From the NCBI GenBank assembly GCA_028532905.1, contig JAQQAM010000114.1, positions 1 to 39,734 of the forward strand: a stretch of DNA of 39,734 nt, in the 5' to 3' direction. Made by a program: the position numbers and the translations under genes. The stretch comes from Spirochaetales bacterium (GTDB lineage: Bacteria; Spirochaetota; Spirochaetia; DSM-2461). Under the pieces are notes generated by a model. The model did no database searches and was not told the DNA's origin. It worked only from the letters and a program-made list of their open reading frames with translations. Positions 1 through 7,840 of the stretch are shown here, one piece after another; within the stretch, counting starts at the first letter, position 1, and each line of letters begins with the position of its first letter.

Positions 1-1152
1 GATGATACGGGACGTCCCTATTTCACCGGATATGCCTATAAAACTCTTTATGACTGGGATCAGTATTTTGAGGCTATTATTCAGGCCTATATGGGCTGGT
101 CCTCTGAATATGTGGTGAATGCCATCACCATATTTCTTGATCACCAGCTGGAGAGCGGTCATATTGCCCGTTCCGTGCCCGGGGGAGAGTGGCATGATCC
201 GGAACATGTAAAACCTTTTCTCTGCCAGACTGCTGTTGTTGTAAAAAGATTTTACGATGATCTGTCCTGGCTCAATGAAGATTATATGGGCAAGCTTAAA
301 AAATATCTGGATTACTGGCTCAATGATATGGATTCCACAGGAAACGGTTTAAGCGAGTGGATGAGCGCTCCTCATACAGGAATGGATAATCAGCATGAGC
401 GGGCCGGATGGTGGCATGACAGAATGTCCAAAGGTGTGGATCTGAACTGTTATCTGGTTCGGGAATGTCAGGCTTATGCCTTATTGGCCGGTGCCAGGGG
501 GCTTGAGGATCAGCAGAAGCTTTACAATCAGATCGCAGAGGAACGGGCGGAAAAAATCAGAACAGAAATGTGGAATGAGGAAGACGGTTTTTTCTATGAC
601 ATCCATGTTAAAACCGGAAAGCAGATTCCTGTAAAGAATGCGGGAGCCTTCGGTGTCCTCTGGGCCAATGTGGCCTCCCGTGAGCAGGCGGAACGTCTAG
701 TTGTGGAAAATCTGGTGAATCCCCGTGAATTCTGGTCTGAATATCCGGTGGCTACTCTGGCAAAAAGTGAGTTCGGTTATAAACCCAGACTTCAGACCCG
801 CGGCGAAAATATAGATATGTTCGACGGAAAAGTAAAGGAAGGCAAGCCTGAGAATGTCTGGAATGATCTGGGTTGCAACTGGAGAGCCAATACCTGGATG
901 CCCACCAACTATATGATTTGTCACGGACTTAAAGATTATGGGTATGACATTCTGGCCAAAGCTATGGTTTATCAGACCGGTAAGCTGATGGAAAAGTCGG
1001 GGAACAGAGAATATTACCTCTCAGACACGGGAGAGGGCTGCGGTCTGGATCCCTTCTGGGGATGGAGTCTTCTGGGGCACTTCTTCTCATATGAAGAAAG
1101 CTGCGGATATGATATTACCAAGCTTAATCTGGATTCTATCGAGGCAAAATGA
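1..1152 (+). CDS. GH63-like glycoside hydrolase (5' partial)
   Basis: The reading frame is open from base 1, so the N-terminus lies outside the window; the first in-window ATG (91) is internal. The visible 383 codons look like the (alpha/alpha)6 catalytic domain of the GH63/GH37 clan, including mannosylglycerate hydrolase-like proteins. Near the left edge are GRPYFTGYAYKTLYDWDQYF and, around ATG-numbered residue 98, the HTGMDNQ stretch that probably holds the general acid Asp. An NWRANTWMPTNYMICHGL segment matches the GH63 NWRGPxWxPxNYL signature. A C-terminal YLSDTGEGCGLDPFWGW probably supplies the base. No signal peptide can be judged. The stop overlaps the next start (ATGA, 1149-1152), so the two are translationally coupled. 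Substrate is unknown; a short alpha-glucoside or alpha-mannoside is typical of the family. Confidence 0.8.
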   Translation, partial: DDTGRPYFTGYAYKTLYDWDQYFEAIIQAYMGWSSEYVVNAITIFLDHQLESGHIARSVPGGEWHDPEHVKPFLCQTAVVVKRFYDDLSWLNEDYMGKLKKYLDYWLNDMDSTGNGLSEWMSAPHTGMDNQHERAGWWHDRMSKGVDLNCYLVRECQAYALLAGARGLEDQQKLYNQIAEERAEKIRTEMWNEEDGFFYDIHVKTGKQIPVKNAGAFGVLWANVASREQAERLVVENLVNPREFWSEYPVATLAKSEFGYKPRLQTRGENIDMFDGKVKEGKPENVWNDLGCNWRANTWMPTNYMICHGLKDYGYDILAKAMVYQTGKLMEKSGNREYYLSDTGEGCGLDPFWGWSLLGHFFSYEESCGYDITKLNLDSIEAK

Positions 1153-4100
1153 TGACGCATGATGCATTTGTGGAGCTTTTCGGGAACCCCGGCCCCGAGT
1201 GGAGAGGGAAACCTTTCTGGTCCTGGAACGGGAAGCTGGAAAAAGAAGAGCTCCTTCGTCAGATAGACGTAATGAAAGAGATGGGACTGGGAGGATATTT
1301 TATGCACTCCCGGACCGGTCTCAAGACAGAGTATCTCAGTGACGAGTGGTTTGATCTGATCAATGCCTGTGCCGAAAAAGGTCTTGAAACAGGCATGGAG
1401 AGCTGGATCTATGATGAGGACCGCTGGCCCAGCGGAACCTGCGGCGGACTGGTATCGGAAAAACCGGAAAACCGGGCCCGGTTTCTGAGGCTGGACTGCC
1501 TGGAAGCAGAACAGTTCGATTCAGAAAAGTCATGGCTGGCTCTCTTTACAGCAGAACTCAATGGATTTACCTGTACAGATGTAAAAAGATGTACAACATC
1601 CGCTGAAGCTCTGAGGGATGTTAAAAACAACCCAAAGCGGCAGATTCTGGCCTTCTCTGTAGAACTGGAATCCTGTAACGATTTTTACAACGGGTATACC
1701 TGGATCGACACACTGAATCCCCGGGTGACTGAGGAGTACCTTGAATCCACCCATGAAAAATACAGGGAGCATTCTTCACAGTACTTCGGAGGGGGAATCA
1801 AGGGGAACTTTACCGATGAACCGAACCGGGGAACTGTATTTGATAAATTCAACCTGAAAAACAGGGCTCCCGAATGGCTATGCCCCTGGACCGACCAGTT
1901 CTCTGAGATTTTTGAAAAACGTTTCGGCTATGATCTGCTGGACAGACTGCCGGAAATCTATCTTCATAAGGACGGAATAAAGACCTCCCAGGTTAAATGG
2001 CACTATATGGAACTGCTTCAGCAGCTCTTTCTGGAAAACTACGCCCATCCCATTCATGAGTGGCATCAGAAAAACAATCTGATCCTCACCGGACATATTC
2101 TGCATGAGGATTCCCTGTCCGCTCAGACTGCAGTTGCCGGCTCTGTAATGCGGTATTACGAGCATATGGATTATCCGGGTATAGATATTCTCGGTGAGTA
2201 CAACAGGAACTATCATGTTGTCAAACAGCTCCGTTCCAGCGCACGCCAGTTCGGCAGGGAATCCCTGTTGTCCGAGCTCTACGGCTGCAGCGGCTGGCAG
2301 GTCAGTTTTGAAGGACATAAATGGGTGGGAGACTGGCAGGCTCTGTTCGGAATCAACCTGCGCTGTCATCATCTGTCCTGGTACACAATGGAAGGTGAGG
2401 CGAAACGGGACTTACCGGCGAGCATTCTTCATCAGTCCGCCTGGTACAGGGATTATGAGGCTGTGGAGAGCTATTTTGCCCGTTTTCATACCTTTATGGC
2501 ACAGGGCGAGCCTGTCTGTGACCTTCTGGTTTTGAATCCTGTTGAGAGCCTCTGGTGCCGGATTTATCCGGGAGCCTCTGCCGTTCTTTCTGCAGTGGAT
2601 GAGGATTTTAAGAGGCTGGAAAAGCGGTACACTCAGCTTTTTCAATGGCTGGCCGGCAGCAGAATGGATTTTGATTATGGAGATGAGGAAATCACCGGCC
2701 GTCTGGGTTCGGTTGAGAAGGATGAGCAGGGACCTGTTCTGAAAATAGGGAAGGTCTCATACCGCTCGGTTCTTGTTTCCGGGATGGACACAATCAGAAG
2801 CAGCACTCTGCAACTTCTGGAGGAATTCCGTGATGCAGGGGGGACGGTTATTTTTGCCGGAGATTCTCCTGCACTTGTTGATGCACTGCCCAGTTCAGAT
2901 GCAAAAGATCTGGCTGACTCATGTGTTTCACTGCATTTTGAAAAAGAGGGACTGATCCGTACATTAAAAGCCGCCGGATGTCGTTCTCTTGATATCAGAT
3001 TAAAGGATCAGCCGGCACCCGAGTCTGTCTTCGCTTCCTGGCAACAGGATGGAGATGTTTCCTATATCGTGATGATCAATACGGACCGGGCCAACAGTAC
3101 CGGTTCTCTGGAAATAGATGTACCCGGTACTGTTGCGGAAGAGTGGGATTTTCTGACAGGAGAACGTTATAGTCATAAGGTAACTGAATCCGGCAGGGGA
3201 ATGGTTATTTCTACAGAAATCCCGGAAGCCGGCACCCGTGCTTTTGTTGTCAGAAATAAGGCTGTTGATGAACTGCCTGTTCGGGCTGTCTATACAGACC
3301 AGATGAATCTTCCTGTCGTACAGAGTTACAGTTATGAACTGGATGAAGATAATGTCTGTGAGCTGGACCGTATCCGCTACCGTTTTGGCAATGGGGAGTG
3401 GATTTGTTCCGGGGTGCTGGAGGCCGATGCCGCCATCCGTAAAAGTCTGGGAATCAAAGTGCGGGAAGGTTCTATGGTTCAGCCCTGGTTCAGGGAGCTG
3501 AAGGAACCCGGAGCCCGCTCTGTTCCTCACGGTCAGCTGGAAATGGAATATCCTTTCAGTGCCGAATATATTCCGGCAGAGGGAATTACTCTTTGTATGG
3601 AACGCCCGGATATGTTTCAGGTAGAACTGAACGGGAATAAAATCACGGCTGATGATTTTGAAGGCTGGTGGATTGATACGGCCTACCATAAATGTCAGAT
3701 TCCGTCTGACTTGCTGCAGGCTGGTGAGAATACCCTGACTCTGAAAACAGAATTTACTGAAGGCCACGACCTGGAGGCTGTGTATCTGACCGGTTCTTTC
3801 GGTGTCAAACCGGGTGAGTCTCCTGTGATGACACGCCTCCCTGAAACTCTGAAGCCCGGTTGTATCACCACACAGGGATTTCCCTATTATGGCGGCAGAG
3901 TCCGTTACCGTTTTCCCCTGCCCGAGAAAGACAGAGGTTCAATCCTTGTCCGGATTCCGGACTTTGAAGGAGCTCTGGTGAATATTCTCAGCCTGGAGGG
4001 AAACCGGAAGACCGTGCTTCCATGGAAACCTTTTGAAGCAGATGTTTCGGGTTGGGGAGATGAAATTTTTCTTGAAGTTGTTCTGACCAGAATCAATACT

Positions 4101-4199
4101 TTCGGTGCCCTTCGCGGAGAAAAGGGAGAAGGTCCCTATTTTCATAAAGCAGGCCTCCTGAGTCCTCCGGAACTGGTACGGACAAATCGGGAAGATTAA
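1149..4199 (+). CDS. Large GH106-like glycosyl hydrolase, cytoplasmic
   Basis: 1016 residues, no signal peptide. The N-terminal segment (residues 10-60, FGNPGPEWRGKPFWSWNG then LRQIDVMKEMGLGGYFMHSR) matches the start of GH106-type and related unclassified glycosyl hydrolases, whose barrel begins with R-PF-W-WNG and an I-x-x-MK-x-G-GG helix. The barrel appears to run to about residue 480. After it come a Rossmann-like segment (about 540-640, with VLVSGMDTIR and AGGTVIFAGD) and beta-sandwich, jelly-roll domains to the C-terminus. GH106 members include alpha-L-rhamnosidases, but this protein is distant enough that the sugar should not be assumed. It starts inside the stop of the upstream GH63-like gene, so both probably act on the same imported oligosaccharide. 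A second ATG at 1152 is an equally possible start. Confidence 0.75.
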   Translation: MMTHDAFVELFGNPGPEWRGKPFWSWNGKLEKEELLRQIDVMKEMGLGGYFMHSRTGLKTEYLSDEWFDLINACAEKGLETGMESWIYDEDRWPSGTCGGLVSEKPENRARFLRLDCLEAEQFDSEKSWLALFTAELNGFTCTDVKRCTTSAEALRDVKNNPKRQILAFSVELESCNDFYNGYTWIDTLNPRVTEEYLESTHEKYREHSSQYFGGGIKGNFTDEPNRGTVFDKFNLKNRAPEWLCPWTDQFSEIFEKRFGYDLLDRLPEIYLHKDGIKTSQVKWHYMELLQQLFLENYAHPIHEWHQKNNLILTGHILHEDSLSAQTAVAGSVMRYYEHMDYPGIDILGEYNRNYHVVKQLRSSARQFGRESLLSELYGCSGWQVSFEGHKWVGDWQALFGINLRCHHLSWYTMEGEAKRDLPASILHQSAWYRDYEAVESYFARFHTFMAQGEPVCDLLVLNPVESLWCRIYPGASAVLSAVDEDFKRLEKRYTQLFQWLAGSRMDFDYGDEEITGRLGSVEKDEQGPVLKIGKVSYRSVLVSGMDTIRSSTLQLLEEFRDAGGTVIFAGDSPALVDALPSSDAKDLADSCVSLHFEKEGLIRTLKAAGCRSLDIRLKDQPAPESVFASWQQDGDVSYIVMINTDRANSTGSLEIDVPGTVAEEWDFLTGERYSHKVTESGRGMVISTEIPEAGTRAFVVRNKAVDELPVRAVYTDQMNLPVVQSYSYELDEDNVCELDRIRYRFGNGEWICSGVLEADAAIRKSLGIKVREGSMVQPWFRELKEPGARSVPHGQLEMEYPFSAEYIPAEGITLCMERPDMFQVELNGNKITADDFEGWWIDTAYHKCQIPSDLLQAGENTLTLKTEFTEGHDLEAVYLTGSFGVKPGESPVMTRLPETLKPGCITTQGFPYYGGRVRYRFPLPEKDRGSILVRIPDFEGALVNILSLEGNRKTVLPWKPFEADVSGWGDEIFLEVVLTRINTFGALRGEKGEGPYFHKAGLLSPPELVRTNRED

Positions 4200-4211
4200 G
4201 ATTATAATTGA

Positions 4212-4248
4212 TTGACAGATAGCAGGAAACGTACAATAATAACGTTTA
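4212..4248 (+). promoter_or_regulatory. Sigma-70 promoter with LacI-like operator for the 4285 lipoprotein gene
   Basis: TTGACA at 4212-4217, a 17-base spacer, then AATAAT at 4235-4240. The operator-like ATAACGTTTA is at 4239-4248, touching the -10 box, where a bound repressor would block polymerase. It matches the TAAACGTTTA consensus at 8 of 10 positions. The promoter begins only 13 bases after the stop of the upstream GH106-like gene, so the lipoprotein has its own transcript. Confidence 0.65.
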
Positions 4249-4284
4249 AATAAAGGAAAAATCCTAGTTTTAAGGAGAAAATAG

Positions 4285-5601
4285 ATGAAGAAAATATTGT
4301 GGGCCCTATTGACTGCAGCCCTGGTTCTTTTTGTTTCGGGCTGTGCCGATCCGGTGAACTTGTCACAGTTTGATCCTGAGTATTCCCTGTCTGACAGGGA
4401 TGCGGATGGTAATGAATTGATTCTCACTGATCCGGTCAGTCTGGAGAAATATGTTATCGGGGGCGAGTCCACCTTTACAGTGGAAATTGTCAACGATGAG
4501 AATGGTAATCCCACAACGGTTACCAATGAAATTAATCTGCAGTGGTATCTTTATGATGAAGATGGAGACTATCTGGTCCCCGGAGGTTCACGGGACAGCA
4601 GCTTTACACCTCCCGCTTTTCCCGATATAGAACTGGATGCCAATCTGCTGGTGTTCCCTTCTGATGGTTATATCCGGTCAGAGCCCAAATCTCCAGCCAG
4701 CTCTTTCTCAATACTTCCCTCTGCCCAACCGACACTTGGTATTTCCGGTGGGGAGGATTTTATTCTGCCGGGAGAGGCCGCAGGAACTTTTACAGGACGT
4801 TTTTTCCTTTTCGGAAGCAATCCTTCTACCAGTCTCAGCTGGACTTTGAGAAACAGTTCAGGTTCAATTATTCGGGAAAATACTGGAAGCACCTTTACCC
4901 CCGGAGTTATTGAAGATGAAGGGACATACACAGTCGGTGTTTCGGTGATGGAAAACGGCAGTCTTGTTTCTGCATCCAAAACATTTACAGTAACATCGGC
5001 TCCGGGATTTATTTATACCGGATTCTCCACACTGGGCAATTCTACTTATAGAGCCATTGATATGGGTACTTTTAATATGCCCTACATCCGCTTTAATGGA
5101 GGAGCTGAGTTCGGAAATGGTCTGGTCTCTACAAGAAAAGCCCGTCTGGACCGTTTCAGGGACTTTTCCTTTACCATGAAGGTTGAAGAAGATACTGTAA
5201 TGGATGTTTTTTTTCTGCCCGATTCCAATGATTATGAAGCGACTCCCGGAAATCTTATGATCCGAATTTTCGGACCCAGTAATGTTATTCAGCTTTTTAC
5301 TGATGTCGGAGGAAACGGGAACTATCAGCCCAGCAATCTCAGCGGTGCTGTAACCTTTGATGTTAAAACGGATATGACCTTTACTGTAGGTTATGACAAC
5401 AGTCTGCAGCAGTGGACACTCAATGTTGCAGGTACTGATATTGATGGTAATCCTGCAAATGATAGCGCAGGGTTCTATAAGTACCATACCGGAGAACTGT
5501 TTGAAGATGACGGCATGAGCCTCTTCTTTGCCGGTATGACTCCCAATGCTCCTTTCGAACTGCTGAAGATCAACGGAAAACCTGCTAAACTGAAACAGTA
5601 A
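4285..5601 (+). CDS. Secreted lipoprotein with Ig-like and lectin-like beta domains
   Basis: 438 residues. The signal peptide MKKILWALLTAALVLFVSGC has lipobox VSGC with Cys20 as the lipidation site. A good AAGGAG lies 8 bases before the ATG. The mature protein is beta-rich. An early segment (about 40-130) contains an expansion TTVTNEINLQWYLYDEDGDY. An Ig-like fold (about 150-238) has LSWTLRNSSGS and DEGTYTVGVSVMENG, as in PKD/Ig domains. The last ~190 residues resemble a concanavalin/LamG-type sandwich (FTMKVEEDTVMDVFF, QWTLNVAGTDIDG). No catalytic residues are recognised. It is preceded by an operator shared with the transport and glycosidase genes, so a surface or periplasmic glycan-binding role is inferred. 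Its exact family is not recognised. Confidence 0.8.
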   Translation: MKKILWALLTAALVLFVSGCADPVNLSQFDPEYSLSDRDADGNELILTDPVSLEKYVIGGESTFTVEIVNDENGNPTTVTNEINLQWYLYDEDGDYLVPGGSRDSSFTPPAFPDIELDANLLVFPSDGYIRSEPKSPASSFSILPSAQPTLGISGGEDFILPGEAAGTFTGRFFLFGSNPSTSLSWTLRNSSGSIIRENTGSTFTPGVIEDEGTYTVGVSVMENGSLVSASKTFTVTSAPGFIYTGFSTLGNSTYRAIDMGTFNMPYIRFNGGAEFGNGLVSTRKARLDRFRDFSFTMKVEEDTVMDVFFLPDSNDYEATPGNLMIRIFGPSNVIQLFTDVGGNGNYQPSNLSGAVTFDVKTDMTFTVGYDNSLQQWTLNVAGTDIDGNPANDSAGFYKYHTGELFEDDGMSLFFAGMTPNAPFELLKINGKPAKLKQ

Positions 5602-5631
5602 TAGTAACTGAATTTCAATGACATAAGTTTA

Positions 5632-5662
5632 CCCTGTTCCCATAGCGGAGCAGGGTTTTTTT
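5632..5662 (+). terminator. Rho-independent terminator of the 4285 lipoprotein gene
   Basis: CCCTGTTCC (5632-5640) pairs with GGAGCAGGG (5647-5655) with one G-U pair across a 6-base loop, followed by seven T residues (5656-5662). Confidence 0.9.
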
Positions 5663-5686
5663 GGGGTGTACGGTCCTGAAGGGAAC

Positions 5687-5720
5687 AAAAAAATACCCTG
5701 CCGGTTCAAGGTCGGCAGGG
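5687..5720 (-). terminator. Rho-independent terminator of the 5756-6805 gene (minus strand)
   Basis: On the minus strand CCCTGCCG pairs with CGGCAGGG (plus positions 5713-5720 and 5696-5703) across a 9-base loop. Near it on the minus strand are seven T residues (plus 5687-5693). It closes the leftward transcription unit and faces the terminator at 5632-5662. Confidence 0.88.
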
Positions 5721-5755
5721 CAGTAGTCTTTGAATAAATGAGTTCAGGTCAGGGA

Positions 5756-6805
5756 TCAGACGTCTGCTGCCGCCTGATAAAGGGCAATGATATTCTCAAC
5801 GGGTGTATTGGGCTGCAGGTTGTGACAGGGGGCTACAATGTAACCTCCGCCCTCTCCAAGGATCTTTTTGCAGTCATTTACTTCCTGTTTCACATCCTCC
5901 GCAGTACCGAAGGGAAGCACATTCTGGTTCTCAACAGCTCCGTGGAAAATGACCCTGTCTCCCAGTTTCTCCTTGAGAACATCTCTTTCCATACCGGGGC
6001 AGATATACTGGATAGGATTGATCACATCCACACCCAGGTTGACCAGTTTCTCGACAATTTCAAAAGCGGAACCGTCACTGTGGTAAAATACTTTCTTGCC
6101 GAAACTGTGTACGGTTTCAATGACTCTGGCAGCGTGGGGTTCAATAAACTCGGACCAGACCTCGGTGGGGATAATCTGTCTGTCCTGCATCCCCATATCA
6201 TCGGAGTAGTAGACCAGATCGATTCCCGGAGCCGCTGTGAGGGAACGTTTGATGTACTCGATCTGGATGTCCGCCAGCTTCTTCAGGGCGGCTCTCAGGA
6301 AGTCCTGATTGATATAGAGGTCCATCAGAGCTTCATCGAAGGATCTCAGGCTGGTATAGGTTTCAAAGAGGGAGACAAAGCTGAGCATGGTGGCCTCATC
6401 CTTGTGGTTTAACCAGGAAGAAGCCAGGGCCTGGAAATCGAACTTGTCCGGGTCGGGCCAGTTGTAGTTTTCCACTTCCTCAACCGTCTCCATTGCCTTC
6501 AGGGGGTAGTAGGAGTTTTCAAGGTATTCTCCGTCCTCATAGGCTTTAGGTTTGTAACAGGCCCCCCATTCGTTGAATATTTCATCTTCGTCGGGATTCT
6601 CTTTGCTCGGTTTGATCTCAGTGTAGGGGGCGCTGAGCCAGTAAATCTTGTCTACCCCCAGTTTTCTGTAGATCTCCTTCTCTTCCGCAGTACCGAAGTG
6701 GTCAGCCAGTTTGTTGAATACCTCTCCGGTCATCCATATATCTGCCGGTGCTCTGTCTACGGGTTTTCTCTCCAGTGTATTCAGAATTCGTTCTTTGGAT
6801 GTCAT
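5756..6805 (-). CDS. URO-D superfamily protein (corrinoid methyltransferase-like)
   Basis: 349 residues, cytoplasmic. It has the uroporphyrinogen decarboxylase/MtaA-MtbA fold: N-terminal MTSKERILNTLERKPVDRAP, central YYSDDMGMQDRQ (199-210), and GGGYIVAPCHNLQPNTPVENI at the end. Catabolic members of the superfamily move methyl groups between corrinoid proteins and acceptors using a zinc site of H-x-C plus a later Cys. Here the H-x-C position reads H242-S-D244, while Cys269 and Cys327 (APCHN) are present, so any metal site differs from those of the two paralogues at 34452 and 37562. True HemE is unlikely given this catabolic context. The gene follows the AraC gene by 50 bases, with GGGAG about 9 bases before the ATG, and is probably co-transcribed with it. 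The substrate is unknown. Confidence 0.8.
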   Translation of the reverse strand: MTSKERILNTLERKPVDRAPADIWMTGEVFNKLADHFGTAEEKEIYRKLGVDKIYWLSAPYTEIKPSKENPDEDEIFNEWGACYKPKAYEDGEYLENSYYPLKAMETVEEVENYNWPDPDKFDFQALASSWLNHKDEATMLSFVSLFETYTSLRSFDEALMDLYINQDFLRAALKKLADIQIEYIKRSLTAAPGIDLVYYSDDMGMQDRQIIPTEVWSEFIEPHAARVIETVHSFGKKVFYHSDGSAFEIVEKLVNLGVDVINPIQYICPGMERDVLKEKLGDRVIFHGAVENQNVLPFGTAEDVKQEVNDCKKILGEGGGYIVAPCHNLQPNTPVENIIALYQAAADV

Positions 6806-6855
6806 CTTAAAAATCTCCCATTCAATTTAATGTGTTTATGATATATCTGAACGAT

Positions 6856-7788
6856 TTATGCGTCGATTTTCAGCTGCGAACTATGTGTGGCCATTTCCGA
6901 ACTCTTTCGCAGATCACCGGGAAGGCAGCCGTAGGTTCTTTTGAATATCCGGTAAAAGAAACCGGTATCCAGATATCCAATGGACAGAGCAATGTTTCTG
7001 ATGCTTCTGTCGGTTTCAAGGATAAGCTTTCTGGCTTTTTCCATGCGGATCTTCTGAAGAGAGTGGAGCGGTGTACACTGTTCTTCCTGACGGAAAATCT
7101 TCTCCAGATATCTGTCACTGACGGAGCACCAGGCTGCAATATCGGATATTTTCAGGCCTGAACGGTCCGCATTGATCTGCATAAACTCATAAGCTTTGCG
7201 GAATACTGCCGCCCTGTGGTCCTCCCGGCGGCTTCTGCTGTTTCTGTACTGGCGAAGGATCAGCAGGAGGAGAGACTGGAAGTAGGCAGACAGGACGAGG
7301 TTGTGCCCCGGCATTTTCCGCTCGTACTCCCTGAGCATAAACCGGATCAGGTTTCCTGCTGTCATATCCGAATTACCCTTAAGGCGTTCATCTTCCAGGC
7401 GGTTGTAGTTGTGGGTAAGGAGCCTGTCTTCCAGTTCCTTTGTGAGGAGTCCCTCGTCTGCAGTCGCTTCCGGAGCATGCTGCATTGTTTTAAGACAGCG
7501 GCACAGATAGTCTTCCGCTATAATGCAGTTAATTACTATCAGGGGATGTTCCGTGTCCGTGTTGACAAGTCCGTGGGTCGTCTTCATGTTGATGATGCAG
7601 AGGTCTCCGGCTCGAACGGGATATTTGTAACCGGATATGAGGTGAAGCCCCTGGCCGGATTCTATGTAGGCTATTTCAATAAAGTCGTGGCGGTGGGGTG
7701 AGAGTTTTTCATCTTCCAGAGTATGGCGGCTTATAACCAGTCCGTCCCCCGGTGAGGCAATCTGATGAAAGCGAATTTCCTGTTCCAT
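6856..7788 (-). CDS. AraC-family transcriptional regulator (cupin sensor)
   Basis: 310 residues. An N-terminal cupin-like sugar-sensing domain covers about residues 10-110 (LSPHRHDFIEIAYIESG, then YPVRAGDLCIIN). The C-terminal ~100 residues form the two helix-turn-helix units of the AraC family: ISDIAAWCSVSDRYLEKIFR, and IRNIALSIGYLDTGFFYRIF ending in the TYGCLPGDLR signature. It lies in a leftward series after an orphan sugar-binding protein and a glycosidase-like lipoprotein and before a URO-D-family gene, so it probably activates this cluster in response to a sugar. The ribosome-binding GGGAG sits in a short perfect hairpin (7792-7807) directly before the ATG, which may limit its translation. 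Confidence 0.9.
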   Translation of the reverse strand: MEQEIRFHQIASPGDGLVISRHTLEDEKLSPHRHDFIEIAYIESGQGLHLISGYKYPVRAGDLCIINMKTTHGLVNTDTEHPLIVINCIIAEDYLCRCLKTMQHAPEATADEGLLTKELEDRLLTHNYNRLEDERLKGNSDMTAGNLIRFMLREYERKMPGHNLVLSAYFQSLLLLILRQYRNSRSRREDHRAAVFRKAYEFMQINADRSGLKISDIAAWCSVSDRYLEKIFRQEEQCTPLHSLQKIRMEKARKLILETDRSIRNIALSIGYLDTGFFYRIFKRTYGCLPGDLRKSSEMATHSSQLKIDA

Positions 7789-7791
7789 GGT

Positions 7792-7832
7792 CTGTCTCCC
7801 GAGACAGCCGGCTGAAGGATATCAGCCGGCTG
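7792..7832 (-). promoter_or_regulatory. Two adjoining hairpins between the 7841 gene stop and the AraC start
   Basis: CTGTCTC (7792-7798) and GAGACAG (7801-7807) form a 7-bp stem with a 2-base gap. On the minus strand this stem holds the Shine-Dalgarno GGGAG of the AraC gene. Overlapping it by three bases, CAGCCGGCTGA (7805-7815) and TCAGCCGGCTG (7822-7832) form a perfect 11-bp stem with a 6-base loop. There is no T-run, so it is not a standard terminator. It could protect upstream mRNA or compete with the smaller hairpin. Confidence 0.6.
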
Positions 7833-7840
7833 CGGGTGTA

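Noticed and set aside
6243-6252. AACGTTTGAT resembling the operator core
   Set aside because: Located in the body of the URO-D coding region with no promoter nearby and an incomplete palindrome.
5738-6412. A 224-residue plus-strand open frame over the 5756 URO-D gene
   Set aside because: Antisense shadow; the minus-strand product has the full URO-D pattern and the frame starts at the terminator hairpin.
5756-6805. Housekeeping uroporphyrinogen decarboxylase (hemE)
   Set aside because: No other haem genes are nearby, three divergent paralogues occur in a sugar context, and the H-S-D and C-terminal Cys features point to the methyltransferase-like branch.
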